Of a stretch of DNA of 18,479 nucleotides, positions 1 to 8,858 are shown in pieces. The position numbers and the translations under genes are program-made. Source of the stretch: CAUZEO01 sp963578625. Its GTDB lineage: Bacteria > Verrucomicrobiota > Kiritimatiellia > SLOV01. The notes beneath the pieces are model-generated. The model searched no databases and had not been told where the DNA came from. It saw only the letters and a list, made by a program, of their open reading frames with translations. The stretch is from contig CAUZEO010000063.1 in NCBI GenBank assembly GCA_963578625.1, positions 1-18,479 of the forward strand. The letters run 5' to 3'. How positions within the stretch are numbered: position 1 is the stretch's first letter; each line of letters starts with the position of its first letter.

Positions 1-2829
1 GGGAGGCGCCTGTGGGGCGCGGGAAACTTCTGGGGTGGCTTGGTGGAACGGCACGGGGATCATCTGTATATGGTGGCCGACGAAGGCCTTTACCACCACC
101 GCATCCAACTCCACAAACTGGACCCGGCCACCGGTTATTTTGTGCCATTTCGGGACGGAAAAGCCACGCACAAGATCCTGGATTACGATCCCGTACCGTT
201 CTACAAGCCGGTCGATCATGAGGGCGCGGTCATTGCGCGCAAGGCACATGACGCCGAGTGGAACCGGACCAATGCCATGGGCCTGACGTCGGCCTACGGA
301 AAATTATACGTCTCCCTCTACTACCACGAAAAGCTGCTGCTGATCGATCCCGAGCGAGGCGAGATCCTGCGGGAGATCGAATTGAAAAAACCGACGGGCC
401 TGGCCACGGGTCCGCGCGGCAACCTGTTTGCCATCAGCGGGCAGCGTGTAGTGCGTGTCGACGCAAACGGCGAGGCCACACCCGTCGTAACTGCAGAGCT
501 ACAAGCGCCCATCGGGTTGGCAATCGACGCGGAGAGCAACATCTACGTTTCCGATTGGCGCGACAGCATGAAGGTGAAGGTTTTCTCCTCCACCGGCCAA
601 CTGGTTGACACCGTCGGGCGCGATGGCGGCCGGCGGTTACAGGGGCGATACGATCCCTCCGGCATGTTTCTACCCAAAGGCCTTGCCGTGGACGTGCGAG
701 GACGGCTTTGGGTCGCGGAAGATGACAACTGCCCGCGCCGCGTCAGTGTCTGGTCCCGGGACGGCACGTTGGTCAGGGAGTTTTTAGGCACGACGTGGTA
801 CGGCGCAACCGAGTGTGCAATCAACGCGGTGGATCCGATGCGCGCGATCATGATGGGCAATCTGTTGGAACTGAATTGGGATCAAGGGACGTGGGGGCTA
901 CTGAGTACGCTGTGGCGGCCCACGCATCCGGACGCCTTTTTCGGACCGCGTCGCGAAGGTCTGTTTCACGAAGTGGTCCGCATCGGGCAACAGGACTATC
1001 TTGTTTCCAGTCAGAGCAGCACGATTTACATCAGTCGGCTAAGCGACGAGACGGCCCAGCCGTTGGCCGCGGCCGGGCACGTGATGGACTCCCTGAAATC
1101 CGTACAATTTGGTGACCACGCCAGCCGCGGCTGGAAGAGGAACCCGCCGTTGCTGGCCCGCAATTTCTGGTCTCGAAAAGAGTGGAACGACCGGGCGGCT
1201 GAAGCGGTTCCGGAATATTTCGACGGCCTCTATCGGGGCCATCGGTCCGGGTACTTGCAGGAGAAGTTGATCCACTCGGGTCTGCCATGGCCTCCCGACA
1301 ATAATTTCACCTGGTCGGATGCCAACGGGGACGGATTGGTGCAGGAAGAGGAGATTGAATTTTTCGCCCTCGACGTGGACGGGCCAAGACGGTGGAGCGG
1401 TGGCTGGCGATGGGCGTACGATCGATCGAATCTGACGCTTTACCCTTTCAGCAACGGGCGGGAAACCTTGATCTGGAAGATGCCGGTCAAGGGGTGGACG
1501 GAGTGCGGTGCACCCACCTACGACGGCCCTGGCGCAAAACTCATCGTGAAGGATCAACCGTTCCGGTTCTGCAACTCACCGTGGTGCGATGGGCAGGGAA
1601 ATGTGCTGGCAAATCAATCGCCTTTGACGATGTTCTCGCCGGAAGGCAAGACGCTTTGGACCTATCCTAACCGTTGGCCAGGGGTGCATGGTTCGCATAG
1701 CGCACCGCAGGCGCAGCCCGGATTGCTGATTGGCCCGCTTAAAGTAGTCGGCTCGGCCGAGTTGGATATCGGCGAGGTCTTCTGCATGAGCGGCAATACG
1801 GGACAAGCGTTTCTCATGACCACCGACGGCCTGTATCTAGGCAGTCTTTTCCAGGATCACCGTACCGTGCCCGAGCCGCTGCCGCTGACGGTCCGTCGCG
1901 GTATGTCGCTCAATCACACCACCTGCGGGGCCGAATGGTTCGGTGGTCAGTTCTTACGCCACCGCATCGACGGAAAAATCTATATCGTATCGGGTTCCAA
2001 TGCAAACTTGGTGCATGAAGTCAAGGGACTGGAGAGCACAAGGCGTATTTCGCCACAATCGATCCGTTTCACCCGTGAAGACTACTCGGTGGCGCAAGAG
2101 CTCATCGCGCGGAAAGAGACCAAGACGGAACAAGCCACACCGATATCCGTGGCCATGACCCAGGGTGAAGTCAATGTTGATGGGCGTCCCCAGGAATACC
2201 AGTGGACTACGGGACGCGTGGCTCGCTGGAATTTTGACACGCGCCATAGCGCCGAAGCCGTGGCCGCCTACGACGCCGAGAATTTGTATCTCTGCTATCG
2301 CGTGAGAGACGATTCGCCGATGCTCAACAGCTATGACGATTTCAAGATGGCATTCAAAACAGGCGACTCAGTCGTGTTCGAGATGCGCACCCATTCGGAC
2401 GCAAAGCCAATTGGCAATCAACCGCTTGCAGGGGACGTGAGGCTCCTGTTTACGGTCAGGAATGACCAGCCGGTCGCCATAGCGTACCGGTATGTGGTCC
2501 CAGGCACGCGTGAGCCGGTGCACTTTACGTCCCCCGTCGGGACGACGGACATCGACATCGTGGAAATCATTTCAGAAGCAAAACTGGCCGTGCAGCGTAA
2601 CAGGGATGGCTACGTACTGGAGGCATCCGTGCCTCTGGATTATCTTGGAATCAAGCCAAGCCCCGGCCGGAAGTACCTGGCGGATTGGGGCGTGATCTAT
2701 TCGGACCAGGACGGAAGGATCAATCAGTTGCGCATGTACTGGTCGAACAAGGCCACAGGGATCGTCTCGGACTTGTTCAGCGAAGCAAGGATCCAGCCTT
2801 CGCTGTGGGGCGATCTTGTGCTTGACTGA
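1..2829 (+). CDS. NHL-type beta-propeller protein with C-terminal CBM9-like domain (5' end outside window)
   Basis: The frame is open from base 1 with no stop upstream, and the residues before the first possible start (TTG at 40) read as normal protein, so the gene begins before the window. Numbering from base 1 (942 residues): residues about 90-280 hold NHL-like blades, with motifs such as GLAIDAESNIYVSDW and GLAVDVRGRLWVAED. A perfect EF-hand-type loop (D440, N442, D444, L446, E451) follows a less regular stretch. More propeller-like sequence runs to about 700, and residues about 722-942 resemble a CBM9/DOMON-like sugar- or haem-binding beta-sandwich ending in an LRMYW...SDLFSEARIQPSLWG block. 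Presumably secreted or periplasmic, though the signal peptide would lie outside the window. It ends 12 bases before the importer gene, so it is probably co-transcribed with it and may present glycan or sense it. The C-terminal half is paralogous to the protein at 17624-18479. No catalytic residues are recognised. Confidence 0.85.
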   Translation, partial: GRRLWGAGNFWGGLVERHGDHLYMVADEGLYHHRIQLHKLDPATGYFVPFRDGKATHKILDYDPVPFYKPVDHEGAVIARKAHDAEWNRTNAMGLTSAYGKLYVSLYYHEKLLLIDPERGEILREIELKKPTGLATGPRGNLFAISGQRVVRVDANGEATPVVTAELQAPIGLAIDAESNIYVSDWRDSMKVKVFSSTGQLVDTVGRDGGRRLQGRYDPSGMFLPKGLAVDVRGRLWVAEDDNCPRRVSVWSRDGTLVREFLGTTWYGATECAINAVDPMRAIMMGNLLELNWDQGTWGLLSTLWRPTHPDAFFGPRREGLFHEVVRIGQQDYLVSSQSSTIYISRLSDETAQPLAAAGHVMDSLKSVQFGDHASRGWKRNPPLLARNFWSRKEWNDRAAEAVPEYFDGLYRGHRSGYLQEKLIHSGLPWPPDNNFTWSDANGDGLVQEEEIEFFALDVDGPRRWSGGWRWAYDRSNLTLYPFSNGRETLIWKMPVKGWTECGAPTYDGPGAKLIVKDQPFRFCNSPWCDGQGNVLANQSPLTMFSPEGKTLWTYPNRWPGVHGSHSAPQAQPGLLIGPLKVVGSAELDIGEVFCMSGNTGQAFLMTTDGLYLGSLFQDHRTVPEPLPLTVRRGMSLNHTTCGAEWFGGQFLRHRIDGKIYIVSGSNANLVHEVKGLESTRRISPQSIRFTREDYSVAQELIARKETKTEQATPISVAMTQGEVNVDGRPQEYQWTTGRVARWNFDTRHSAEAVAAYDAENLYLCYRVRDDSPMLNSYDDFKMAFKTGDSVVFEMRTHSDAKPIGNQPLAGDVRLLFTVRNDQPVAIAYRYVVPGTREPVHFTSPVGTTDIDIVEIISEAKLAVQRNRDGYVLEASVPLDYLGIKPSPGRKYLADWGVIYSDQDGRINQLRMYWSNKATGIVSDLFSEARIQPSLWGDLVLD
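1318..1353 (+). other. EF-hand-type calcium-binding loop in the propeller protein
   Basis: Codons 440-451 (numbered from base 1) read D-A-N-G-D-G-L-V-Q-E-E-E, the 12-residue EF-hand pattern with acidic or Asn residues at positions 1, 3 and 5, a hydrophobic residue at 8 and Glu at 12. Only one copy is present, so it is not a dockerin pair. It probably stabilises the fold with calcium; that is inference. Confidence 0.6.
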
Positions 2830-2841
2830 GATCACGCAACC

Positions 2842-5505
2842 ATGCGCGTCCTTCGAGTCATCCTATTCTCACTGACCGCATCCTGTTGCCACTTCACCGC
2901 GTTTTCCGTGGAGCCCGAGCCGGTGGAGGTATCGGTGTATGCCCGGTTCTACTATCCCCAGGATCCGGTACGTCCAACGACCCGGCGTTCCATTGAAATC
3001 ATGCGGGAGGACCCGGGGATCCGGATTGTTCAATGGAGCGGACTATCGCTTCCCTTCGGGGGCTCCGGCTATCGAAGAAGCGCAGGACGCTCATCCATCC
3101 TCATGTCCATCGCGGGCAAGTCGGCCCCGGACATTATCGAGACGTTCGTCGGGGGCATTCGCAATGACGTCAGGCAGGGTCTGCTCCATCCACTGAACGA
3201 GTGGATCGGCGAGGACCTCGATGGCAATGGATTGATTGACGACAACGAGAGCGAGTGGGAGGGATGGAAGGCGATCGATCCGCTGATCCGCCGCGTGGTC
3301 ACTGTCGATGGGAAGGTGTACGGCATCCCGCAGGCATACACTCACTATGCGGCGGTCATCTTCCGTACCGATCTGATCCGGGCCGCGGGATTGGATCCGA
3401 ACGAGCCGCCGAAGACCTGGGACGAGCTGATCTATTGGTGCCAACGGCTCTCCGACCCGGCCCGCCGCGTGCCCGGGGCCGTGGTCAACCGCGGCCAACG
3501 AGGCATTGTGCTGCTGCCTTACACCTGGACCTGGCTGCCGTGGTTGCGGGCGGCCGGCGGGAACGAGCTGATGCAGATCCGTACCAGTCCCACCACGGGA
3601 GTCGACTACGAGTTCCCCCCCGATCAGATGGCGTTCCTGACGCCGGACGGTGAGGACCTGTCCGGCGTTCATTCCACCTGGCGGGCGAATTTCGCATCTC
3701 CGGAGGGGATTGCAGCCGCCAGGTTTTTTCACCGGTTGCGTTGGATGAAATGGATTAAAGATCCGGAGACCGGCGAACCGATTGAACTGTCCTCTGAGGA
3801 CATTGACGAGGGTCAGATCAACGTCGACGGCCGAACGGTGGCCTTTGAAGACGACGATTTGATCCATGGCGTTGCCCGGGCCGAGACCGGGCAGCGCTAC
3901 AATGGAAAATGGGAACTGCTGGGCCGGGGCGAAGTGGCCATGCTGACCTGGTCGGTGGGAGATCTCACCGTGACTTCGGCTGAAACTGGAATCGATCCCG
4001 ATCTCTTAAGCTGGTTTCCCTTCCCTGCTCCGGAGGGGGGACAGCGCGGCGTTGTGGTCAATATCAACCTGGCGTCCATGGTTGAAGCGGTCGGGGACAG
4101 AACGAAGCACGAACGGGACAAAGTCTGGAAGGTCATCACCGGCGTCACCGACGACCGCGTGCTGGACGCCGAGTTCGAGCGAAGGGTGCGCGCCGGCCTG
4201 GCACGCTTCGTCAAACCCATGGATTTGCAAAGGCTGGGTTTCGACGAGTACCTCCGGGACGTTCCCCGTGGTATCCGCCTAAACTACCAGGAACTCGAGT
4301 CCGCTGAAGTTGCCGGATTCTTTCCCACGTACGCGGGATCCTGGGCCGGCACCGGCATGGCTCTGAACAGTCAATTGCTCAGCCTGATCATCTCCGAGAC
4401 GGGGGAAAATTTTGACTACGAGGCCGCGCTGCAAAAGATCGAGTTTGAAGCCAACGCCGGCAAAATGTTCGGGCGGAGTGATGAGGACCTGGCACGCTAC
4501 CGGCCCTATGCATTGGTGGTGTTTCTCTTCATGGCGGGACTGGTGGTTTTGTTTGTTGTCCTGATCGTACGCTCGATGTTCGCGGACCGTGCAGCCACGA
4601 CTCAATCCGTCTACCGGGGTTGGCTCCCCTGGGCCATGATTCTGCCCGCGGTGTTCCTCATCGGCCTCTGGGGATACTATCCGCTGTTTCGCGGCCTGGT
4701 GATGGCGTTCCAGGACTACCGCATCGTGGGAGAGAGCCCGTTTGTCGGCCTCGACAATTTCATCAACCTGGCTCTTGACGGAACCTTTTGGGCCAGCATG
4801 GCAAGGACGGTCTACTTCGTGGTCCTCAATGTCCTTCTGGCGTTTCTTTCTCCCATTCTGCTGGCTGTTCTGCTCTCCGAAGTGCCGCAGGGAAAAATGT
4901 TTTTTCGCATGCTTTTCTTTCTGCCTCAGGTGACGAGCGGGTTGGTCATCGCACTGTTGTGGAAGCTCATGTACGACCCGACTCCGCAGGGTTTTTTCAA
5001 CCAGATGATTGCCATCCTCAACCGTTTTCCCCTGGTGGAGATCCCGGTGCAGTCGTGGTTGCAGGATCCGCGGCTGGCCATGATCTGCTGCGTGATCCCC
5101 ACCGTCTGGGCAAGCATGGGCATGGCCAGCCTTATTTATCTTGCGGCCCTCAAGAGTGTGCCGGAGGAAGTCTACGAGGCGGCGGACGTGGATGGGGCCG
5201 GCATGTTCGGCAAACTCAGACGGATTACGCTGCCCACCTTGCTGCCCCTTATCGTCATTAATTTTGTCGGCACCTTCGTGGCCACATTCCAGAACATGGG
5301 AAACATCTTTCTTCTGACGTTCGGCGGGCCCGGGGAATCGACCATGGTGGTGGGCATGCGCATCTGGATCGAAGCCTACAACAACCTTCGCTTCAGCATC
5401 GCCACCTCGATGGCCTGGGTGCTGGGCGCGGTGCTTATTGGGTTTACTTACTTTCAAATTCGGTTCCTGAGGCGAGTGGAGTTTAAGCGCGCGGAATGGG
5501 ATTAG
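2842..5505 (+). CDS. Fused solute-binding protein and CUT1-type sugar ABC permease (MalF/UgpA-like)
   Basis: 887 residues. A short N-terminal hydrophobic stretch (about 1-22) looks like a signal peptide or anchor. Residues about 28-540 resemble family 1 extracellular solute-binding proteins (VYGIPQAYTHYAAVIFRTD, PPKTWDELIYWCQRL), with an EF-hand-type loop at 125-136. A membrane segment at about 554-578 (YALVVFLFMAGLVVLFVVLIV) leads into a full MalF/UgpA-like permease core from about 593 to the end. The cytoplasmic EAA loop lies near 775-795 (EEVYEAADVDGAG), where the ATPase would dock. Separate binding proteins of this family are about 400-450 residues and UgpA-like permeases about 295, so this is a head-to-tail fusion that tethers one binding domain per transporter. 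Start: ATG 12 bases after the previous stop, with no obvious Shine-Dalgarno. The partner permease follows at 5650; no ATPase gene is near. The transport class is firm; the substrate is unknown. Confidence 0.9.
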   Translation: MRVLRVILFSLTASCCHFTAFSVEPEPVEVSVYARFYYPQDPVRPTTRRSIEIMREDPGIRIVQWSGLSLPFGGSGYRRSAGRSSILMSIAGKSAPDIIETFVGGIRNDVRQGLLHPLNEWIGEDLDGNGLIDDNESEWEGWKAIDPLIRRVVTVDGKVYGIPQAYTHYAAVIFRTDLIRAAGLDPNEPPKTWDELIYWCQRLSDPARRVPGAVVNRGQRGIVLLPYTWTWLPWLRAAGGNELMQIRTSPTTGVDYEFPPDQMAFLTPDGEDLSGVHSTWRANFASPEGIAAARFFHRLRWMKWIKDPETGEPIELSSEDIDEGQINVDGRTVAFEDDDLIHGVARAETGQRYNGKWELLGRGEVAMLTWSVGDLTVTSAETGIDPDLLSWFPFPAPEGGQRGVVVNINLASMVEAVGDRTKHERDKVWKVITGVTDDRVLDAEFERRVRAGLARFVKPMDLQRLGFDEYLRDVPRGIRLNYQELESAEVAGFFPTYAGSWAGTGMALNSQLLSLIISETGENFDYEAALQKIEFEANAGKMFGRSDEDLARYRPYALVVFLFMAGLVVLFVVLIVRSMFADRAATTQSVYRGWLPWAMILPAVFLIGLWGYYPLFRGLVMAFQDYRIVGESPFVGLDNFINLALDGTFWASMARTVYFVVLNVLLAFLSPILLAVLLSEVPQGKMFFRMLFFLPQVTSGLVIALLWKLMYDPTPQGFFNQMIAILNRFPLVEIPVQSWLQDPRLAMICCVIPTVWASMGMASLIYLAALKSVPEEVYEAADVDGAGMFGKLRRITLPTLLPLIVINFVGTFVATFQNMGNIFLLTFGGPGESTMVVGMRIWIEAYNNLRFSIATSMAWVLGAVLIGFTYFQIRFLRRVEFKRAEWD
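3214..3249 (+). other. EF-hand-type calcium-binding loop inside the solute-binding domain
   Basis: Codons 125-136 of the fusion protein read D-L-D-G-N-G-L-I-D-D-N-E, matching all ligand positions of an EF-hand loop (1, 3, 5, 9, 12) and the hydrophobic residue at 8. It sits between two conserved binding-protein segments. Calcium binding is inferred from the motif alone. Confidence 0.65.
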
Positions 5506-5515
5506 CAGATGAGTG

Positions 5516-5642
5516 CCCACGGAACACACGGAATAACACGGAAGCTGGAGACTCCGGTTTTAACCGCGGATTTCGCGGATGGACGCGGATGGGATGATTC
5601 TCACCTTCGTTTTCTTCGCTCCTTTCTGTTCAGAATTTTTGG
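5516..5642 (+). repeat. Composite of three short word repeats between the two permease genes
   Basis: Three repetitive blocks lie side by side. Bases 5516-5544 repeat a CACGGAA-type word (ACACACGGAATAACACGGAA). Bases 5562-5592 repeat CGCGGAT three times (CGCGGATTTCGCGGATGGA then CGCGGAT). Bases 5601-5642 are pyrimidine-rich with TTCGTTTTCTTCGCTCC. I recognise similar words as scattered intergenic repeats in planctomycete-, lentisphaeral- and omnitroph-like genomes; their function is not known to me. They fill nearly all of the 144-base gap and leave only a weak AGG before the ATG at 5650. Confidence 0.7.
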
Positions 5643-5649
5643 TTAGGCC

Positions 5650-7839
5650 ATGCCGATTATAGCGAACATAGGTAGGCGCACTTTCAAGGGCCGGCTCGCC
5701 GTCGTGGCCATCTACGCTCTTCTTTCCCTGATGGGCGTTACCATGGTGGTGCCGTTTCTCATTACGGTTTCCGGATCGATGACCAATGATTTTGATTATG
5801 ACCGGTTTCATACGGTGCCGCGGTACCTGTGGTCCACATCCGACCGCTTCGTCAAAGGGCTCGTACTCTTCTTTAATGTCTATCACGACTGGCCCGAGCA
5901 GATGCGCGCGCGATTCCGGACGATGCCGGAGCACTGGTCGACCTGGGCCAACGCCGGCCAGGACGATGCCGGTGTGCAGGCGCTGGCCGAACCGTACATG
6001 AATCCATCGGACGAAGCGTTGAAGCGATGGAAAATCATGGCCGCGGATTACGCTGAATTTGCCCACCACTATCCGGTCGAAGACATGCTTCCGGCGATGA
6101 GAGATGTGGAGGCGACTCCCCTGCTGCTGGAGAAATACAAGTCGCTTTGGTTGAGAAATGCTCCGGAAGATGCAAAACGCATTTCCGGCCGGGCATTGGA
6201 ATCCCGGGCACTGGAGCTGTTGGAAGAGACCTGGAACATGCCGCTGGAGTCGGTCTACTCCATCGAGTTCGAGATGATCGAAGGGCGGCTCCCTTATTGG
6301 CATCAATCCTGGTATCCGCATGATGATCCGAAGTATCGCGACTACGAATGGCTGAAGCGTGTCCTGCGAAATGGCTATGCCCAACCCGGGGTGAAGACAT
6401 CATGGCTTAGATTCTTGCGGCGGCACGATGTGAAAATTAAGCGGGAACTCGATGTTTTCCCCGTCGATCTGCAGACCGACCCTGCCGTGCGGAAGCTTTG
6501 GATCGCGTTCAAAAAGGAACACGCGCCTGCGGGCCGGAGCAGCCCTGTGGCCATGCGGGTCATCTGGCGTAAGTACCTGGAGAGTGAAGAAGTCTCCGAC
6601 CTGCTCGAATTGCCTCCGGAAGAGGGGTTCGACGCAGACTTCTACAACCGAATCGCAGGAACCGACTATCCGTCGATGTTCGACACGCCTTTCCCCGTGC
6701 CGGCGGATGCGCCTGAATCACTCCGCGATTTGTGGGTCCGCTTCGTCGAGACCCGGTATCCCGTGCGATTAACTTCCGTGGAGGTCACGCCGCGGTTGAA
6801 ACAGCAATTCGCTGATTTTCTGCGAACACGGCTCGGGACGACAGACAACGCGAACCGGATGCTCGGTACGAACATTCAAAGCTGGGAAGAAATTGAATTG
6901 TCCCCGACATCCACCGGGTACCGGGGCCGTGGCGCCCTGCGGGATGTGTGGTTCGATTTCGTGAAGTCTCTTCCGTTCGAGGACCGTGTCCTGACTTCAT
7001 CCGAGCATGTGTTTCAGCAGTTTCTCGTGGACCGGTATGGAGCGCTGGAAAAAATAAATCAGACCTACAACTGGAATCTGCGGCGAATCGAGGAGGCATT
7101 CCCGCCGTTTGACATTGCCTACGCAGTGACGTACCTGGAGAACGAAGCGGCTTTCGGCTGGGCGCCTGCCCGGCAGAACTATGCGGGTGTGCTGACCTTT
7201 CTATTGAAGCGCGGCCGTGCAATCCTGGTCACCGGGTTGCTGGTGGCGCTGGCGATCTTCGCCACGCTGACCGTCAATCCTCTCGCTGCCTACGGCCTGT
7301 CCCGATTCTCGGTGCGCGGCAAGGACAAAATTATCCTCTTTTTCCTGGCCACCATGGCGTTCCCGGCCATGGTGAGCGCGATCCCCGCCTACCTGTTGAT
7401 GCGCGACCTGAATATGCTCAACACGTTTTTCGCTCTGGTCCTCCCCTACGCAGCGAACGGGATGGCCATCTTCATCCTCAAGGGTTTTTTCGACAGCCTG
7501 CCGCAAGAGCTCTACGATGCCGCCACGATCGACGGCGCGGGCGAGCTGCAGATCTTCGCACGCATTACGATGCCCATGATGAAGCCCATCCTGGCCATTC
7601 AATCGCTCTACGCGTTTCTCTGGGCCTACAACAGCTGGGAGTGGGCATTGATTATTTGTCAGAAGAAGTCGATGTGGACCATGGCGGTCTGGATGTATCA
7701 GGCGGACAGGTCCTGGTGGGCGGATATGCCCTGGCTTGCGACCGCGGGCTACGTCGTGATTTCGATCCCGACGTTGTTGGTCTTTCTCTTTTGCCAGAAG
7801 ATTATTCTTCGGGGGATTATCATCCCGTCGATGAAGTAA
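5650..7839 (+). CDS. CUT1-type sugar ABC permease (MalG/UgpE-like) with a giant modular extracytoplasmic insertion
   Basis: 729 residues, against about 275-300 for MalG/UgpE. TM1 is at about 16-40. The normal permease resumes near residue 510 (QNYAGVLTFLLKRGRAILV), with TM segments at about 522-545 onward, the EAA loop at about 618-640 (PQELYDAATIDGAG), and a C-terminus typical of the family (ILRGIIIPSMK). Residues about 63-505 are inserted between TM1 and TM2 and so should face outward. The insert contains at least two, probably three, tandem modules of about 57-70 residues starting LRxxW (about 281-351, 358-419, 430-486). Each combines an LRDLW/LRDVW...F helix, an FxxFLxxRxG-like helix, an N-x-x-x-G/N-W-N turn and a xEExxxxP end. 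The FLVDRYGALEKINQTYNW stretch recalls a motif seen in GH42-like glycosidases, but no catalytic site is visible. It forms the heterodimer partner of the fused permease upstream and needs an ATPase encoded elsewhere. Confidence 0.88.
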   Translation: MPIIANIGRRTFKGRLAVVAIYALLSLMGVTMVVPFLITVSGSMTNDFDYDRFHTVPRYLWSTSDRFVKGLVLFFNVYHDWPEQMRARFRTMPEHWSTWANAGQDDAGVQALAEPYMNPSDEALKRWKIMAADYAEFAHHYPVEDMLPAMRDVEATPLLLEKYKSLWLRNAPEDAKRISGRALESRALELLEETWNMPLESVYSIEFEMIEGRLPYWHQSWYPHDDPKYRDYEWLKRVLRNGYAQPGVKTSWLRFLRRHDVKIKRELDVFPVDLQTDPAVRKLWIAFKKEHAPAGRSSPVAMRVIWRKYLESEEVSDLLELPPEEGFDADFYNRIAGTDYPSMFDTPFPVPADAPESLRDLWVRFVETRYPVRLTSVEVTPRLKQQFADFLRTRLGTTDNANRMLGTNIQSWEEIELSPTSTGYRGRGALRDVWFDFVKSLPFEDRVLTSSEHVFQQFLVDRYGALEKINQTYNWNLRRIEEAFPPFDIAYAVTYLENEAAFGWAPARQNYAGVLTFLLKRGRAILVTGLLVALAIFATLTVNPLAAYGLSRFSVRGKDKIILFFLATMAFPAMVSAIPAYLLMRDLNMLNTFFALVLPYAANGMAIFILKGFFDSLPQELYDAATIDGAGELQIFARITMPMMKPILAIQSLYAFLWAYNSWEWALIICQKKSMWTMAVWMYQADRSWWADMPWLATAGYVVISIPTLLVFLFCQKIILRGIIIPSMK

Positions 7840-7855
7840 CCGGCTACAACGCAAG

Positions 7856-8806
7856 TCACGCAACCGCCTCAATCAGGCCTTTCAAATAGCCCATGGCGAA
7901 AAGGTGCCCGTGCATGCCATAGCCGTCGCCGGGCCCCGGGTCGGTGGCCAGGTGCGGGACGTGATCTGTTCGCAGATGCCCGTCGAACCCGATGTCGTGA
8001 TACGTGCGAATCAGGGCCGCCATGTCGGTCGGCCCATTGTCAGGAAAGGTCTCCACGAAATTCTCCGGCGTGCCGCGTACGTCCCGCACGTGAATAAAGT
8101 GAAGGTGCTCGGCGAACCTCCGCGCCACTGCGCCGGGGTCCTCCCCCATCTCCACGAAACAGCCCTGGCAGAGGGTGATGCCGTTGACCGGGCTGGGTAC
8201 GAGGTCGACGAGCCGCTGAAAATTGTCGACGCTGCGCATGATGCGGGCGAGGTGGCACATGGGAGACAGGGGTGGGTCGTCGGGATGCATGGCCAGCTTG
8301 ACCTCGGCCGCCTCTGCCGCGGGTACGACCTGCCGCAGGAAGTACGCCAAGTTGTCCCACACCTCGTCGTCCGACGATTCGCCGAGCTTGGTTCGCTCTT
8401 CATTGTCGAACGCCGACAAATCGAAGCTGCTGGTGAGGGCTCCGCCCCGCTCCGGGGTGTCAAACGATGTGCGCATGACCATCGCGTCGTAGTGAAGCTG
8501 CGGCATGAAGTTGTAACAGAGCACCCCGATGCCGAGCCTGCCCATGTTCCCGATGGCAACCTTGTACTGCTCGATCTGGACGTCCCGGCCGGGTCCGCCG
8601 GCGACGATCTGGTCCATGGGCGGACCGCCCTCCACCACCGCGACGCGCAAGCCGAACTGCCCGATCGATTTCCGAACCGAGTCCAGCTCGTCAAATGCCA
8701 GGGGCATGCCCGCCATGTCGTAGTAGACCAGGTCGTCGATCCCGATCTGCTTGAGCGCACGCAAATGGTCCTTCGCATGGCCCTTGGCAATTCCAGCGAC
8801 CTTCAT
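7856..8806 (-). CDS. UxuA-like mannonate dehydratase family protein (short form)
   Basis: 316 residues, a TIM-barrel protein of the UxuA/xylose-isomerase-like superfamily. UxuA converts D-mannonate to 2-dehydro-3-deoxy-D-gluconate in glucuronate breakdown. The family's metal-site motifs are present: HPDDPP (H174), NGITLCQGC (C213), HFIHVRDVRG (H239) and DGHLRTDH (D281), followed by the usual GY-x-KGL C-terminal helix. It is shorter than E. coli UxuA (394 residues), and the RPDHG motif is changed to RTDHVP, so the substrate may be another aldonate. Start: ATG at 8806 with AGGA (8814-8817) seven bases upstream. It is the last gene of the minus-strand series, converging with the permease gene across only 16 bases. 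Family assignment is good; exact activity is unproven. Confidence 0.82.
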   Translation of the reverse strand: MKVAGIAKGHAKDHLRALKQIGIDDLVYYDMAGMPLAFDELDSVRKSIGQFGLRVAVVEGGPPMDQIVAGGPGRDVQIEQYKVAIGNMGRLGIGVLCYNFMPQLHYDAMVMRTSFDTPERGGALTSSFDLSAFDNEERTKLGESSDDEVWDNLAYFLRQVVPAAEAAEVKLAMHPDDPPLSPMCHLARIMRSVDNFQRLVDLVPSPVNGITLCQGCFVEMGEDPGAVARRFAEHLHFIHVRDVRGTPENFVETFPDNGPTDMAALIRTYHDIGFDGHLRTDHVPHLATDPGPGDGYGMHGHLFAMGYLKGLIEAVA

Positions 8807-8858
8807 CGTCTCATCCTACTTGAGTTGCGGAATTCAATGATCGCTCAGAGCCGGCATT

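Noticed and set aside
1318..1353. Dockerin domain of a cellulosome
   Set aside because: Dockerins need two linked calcium loops with flanking helices; only one loop is seen and it is internal.
4279..5529. A 416-codon open frame on the minus strand
   Set aside because: It is antisense to the permease half of the fusion protein and is full of His and Gln with no membrane or domain features.
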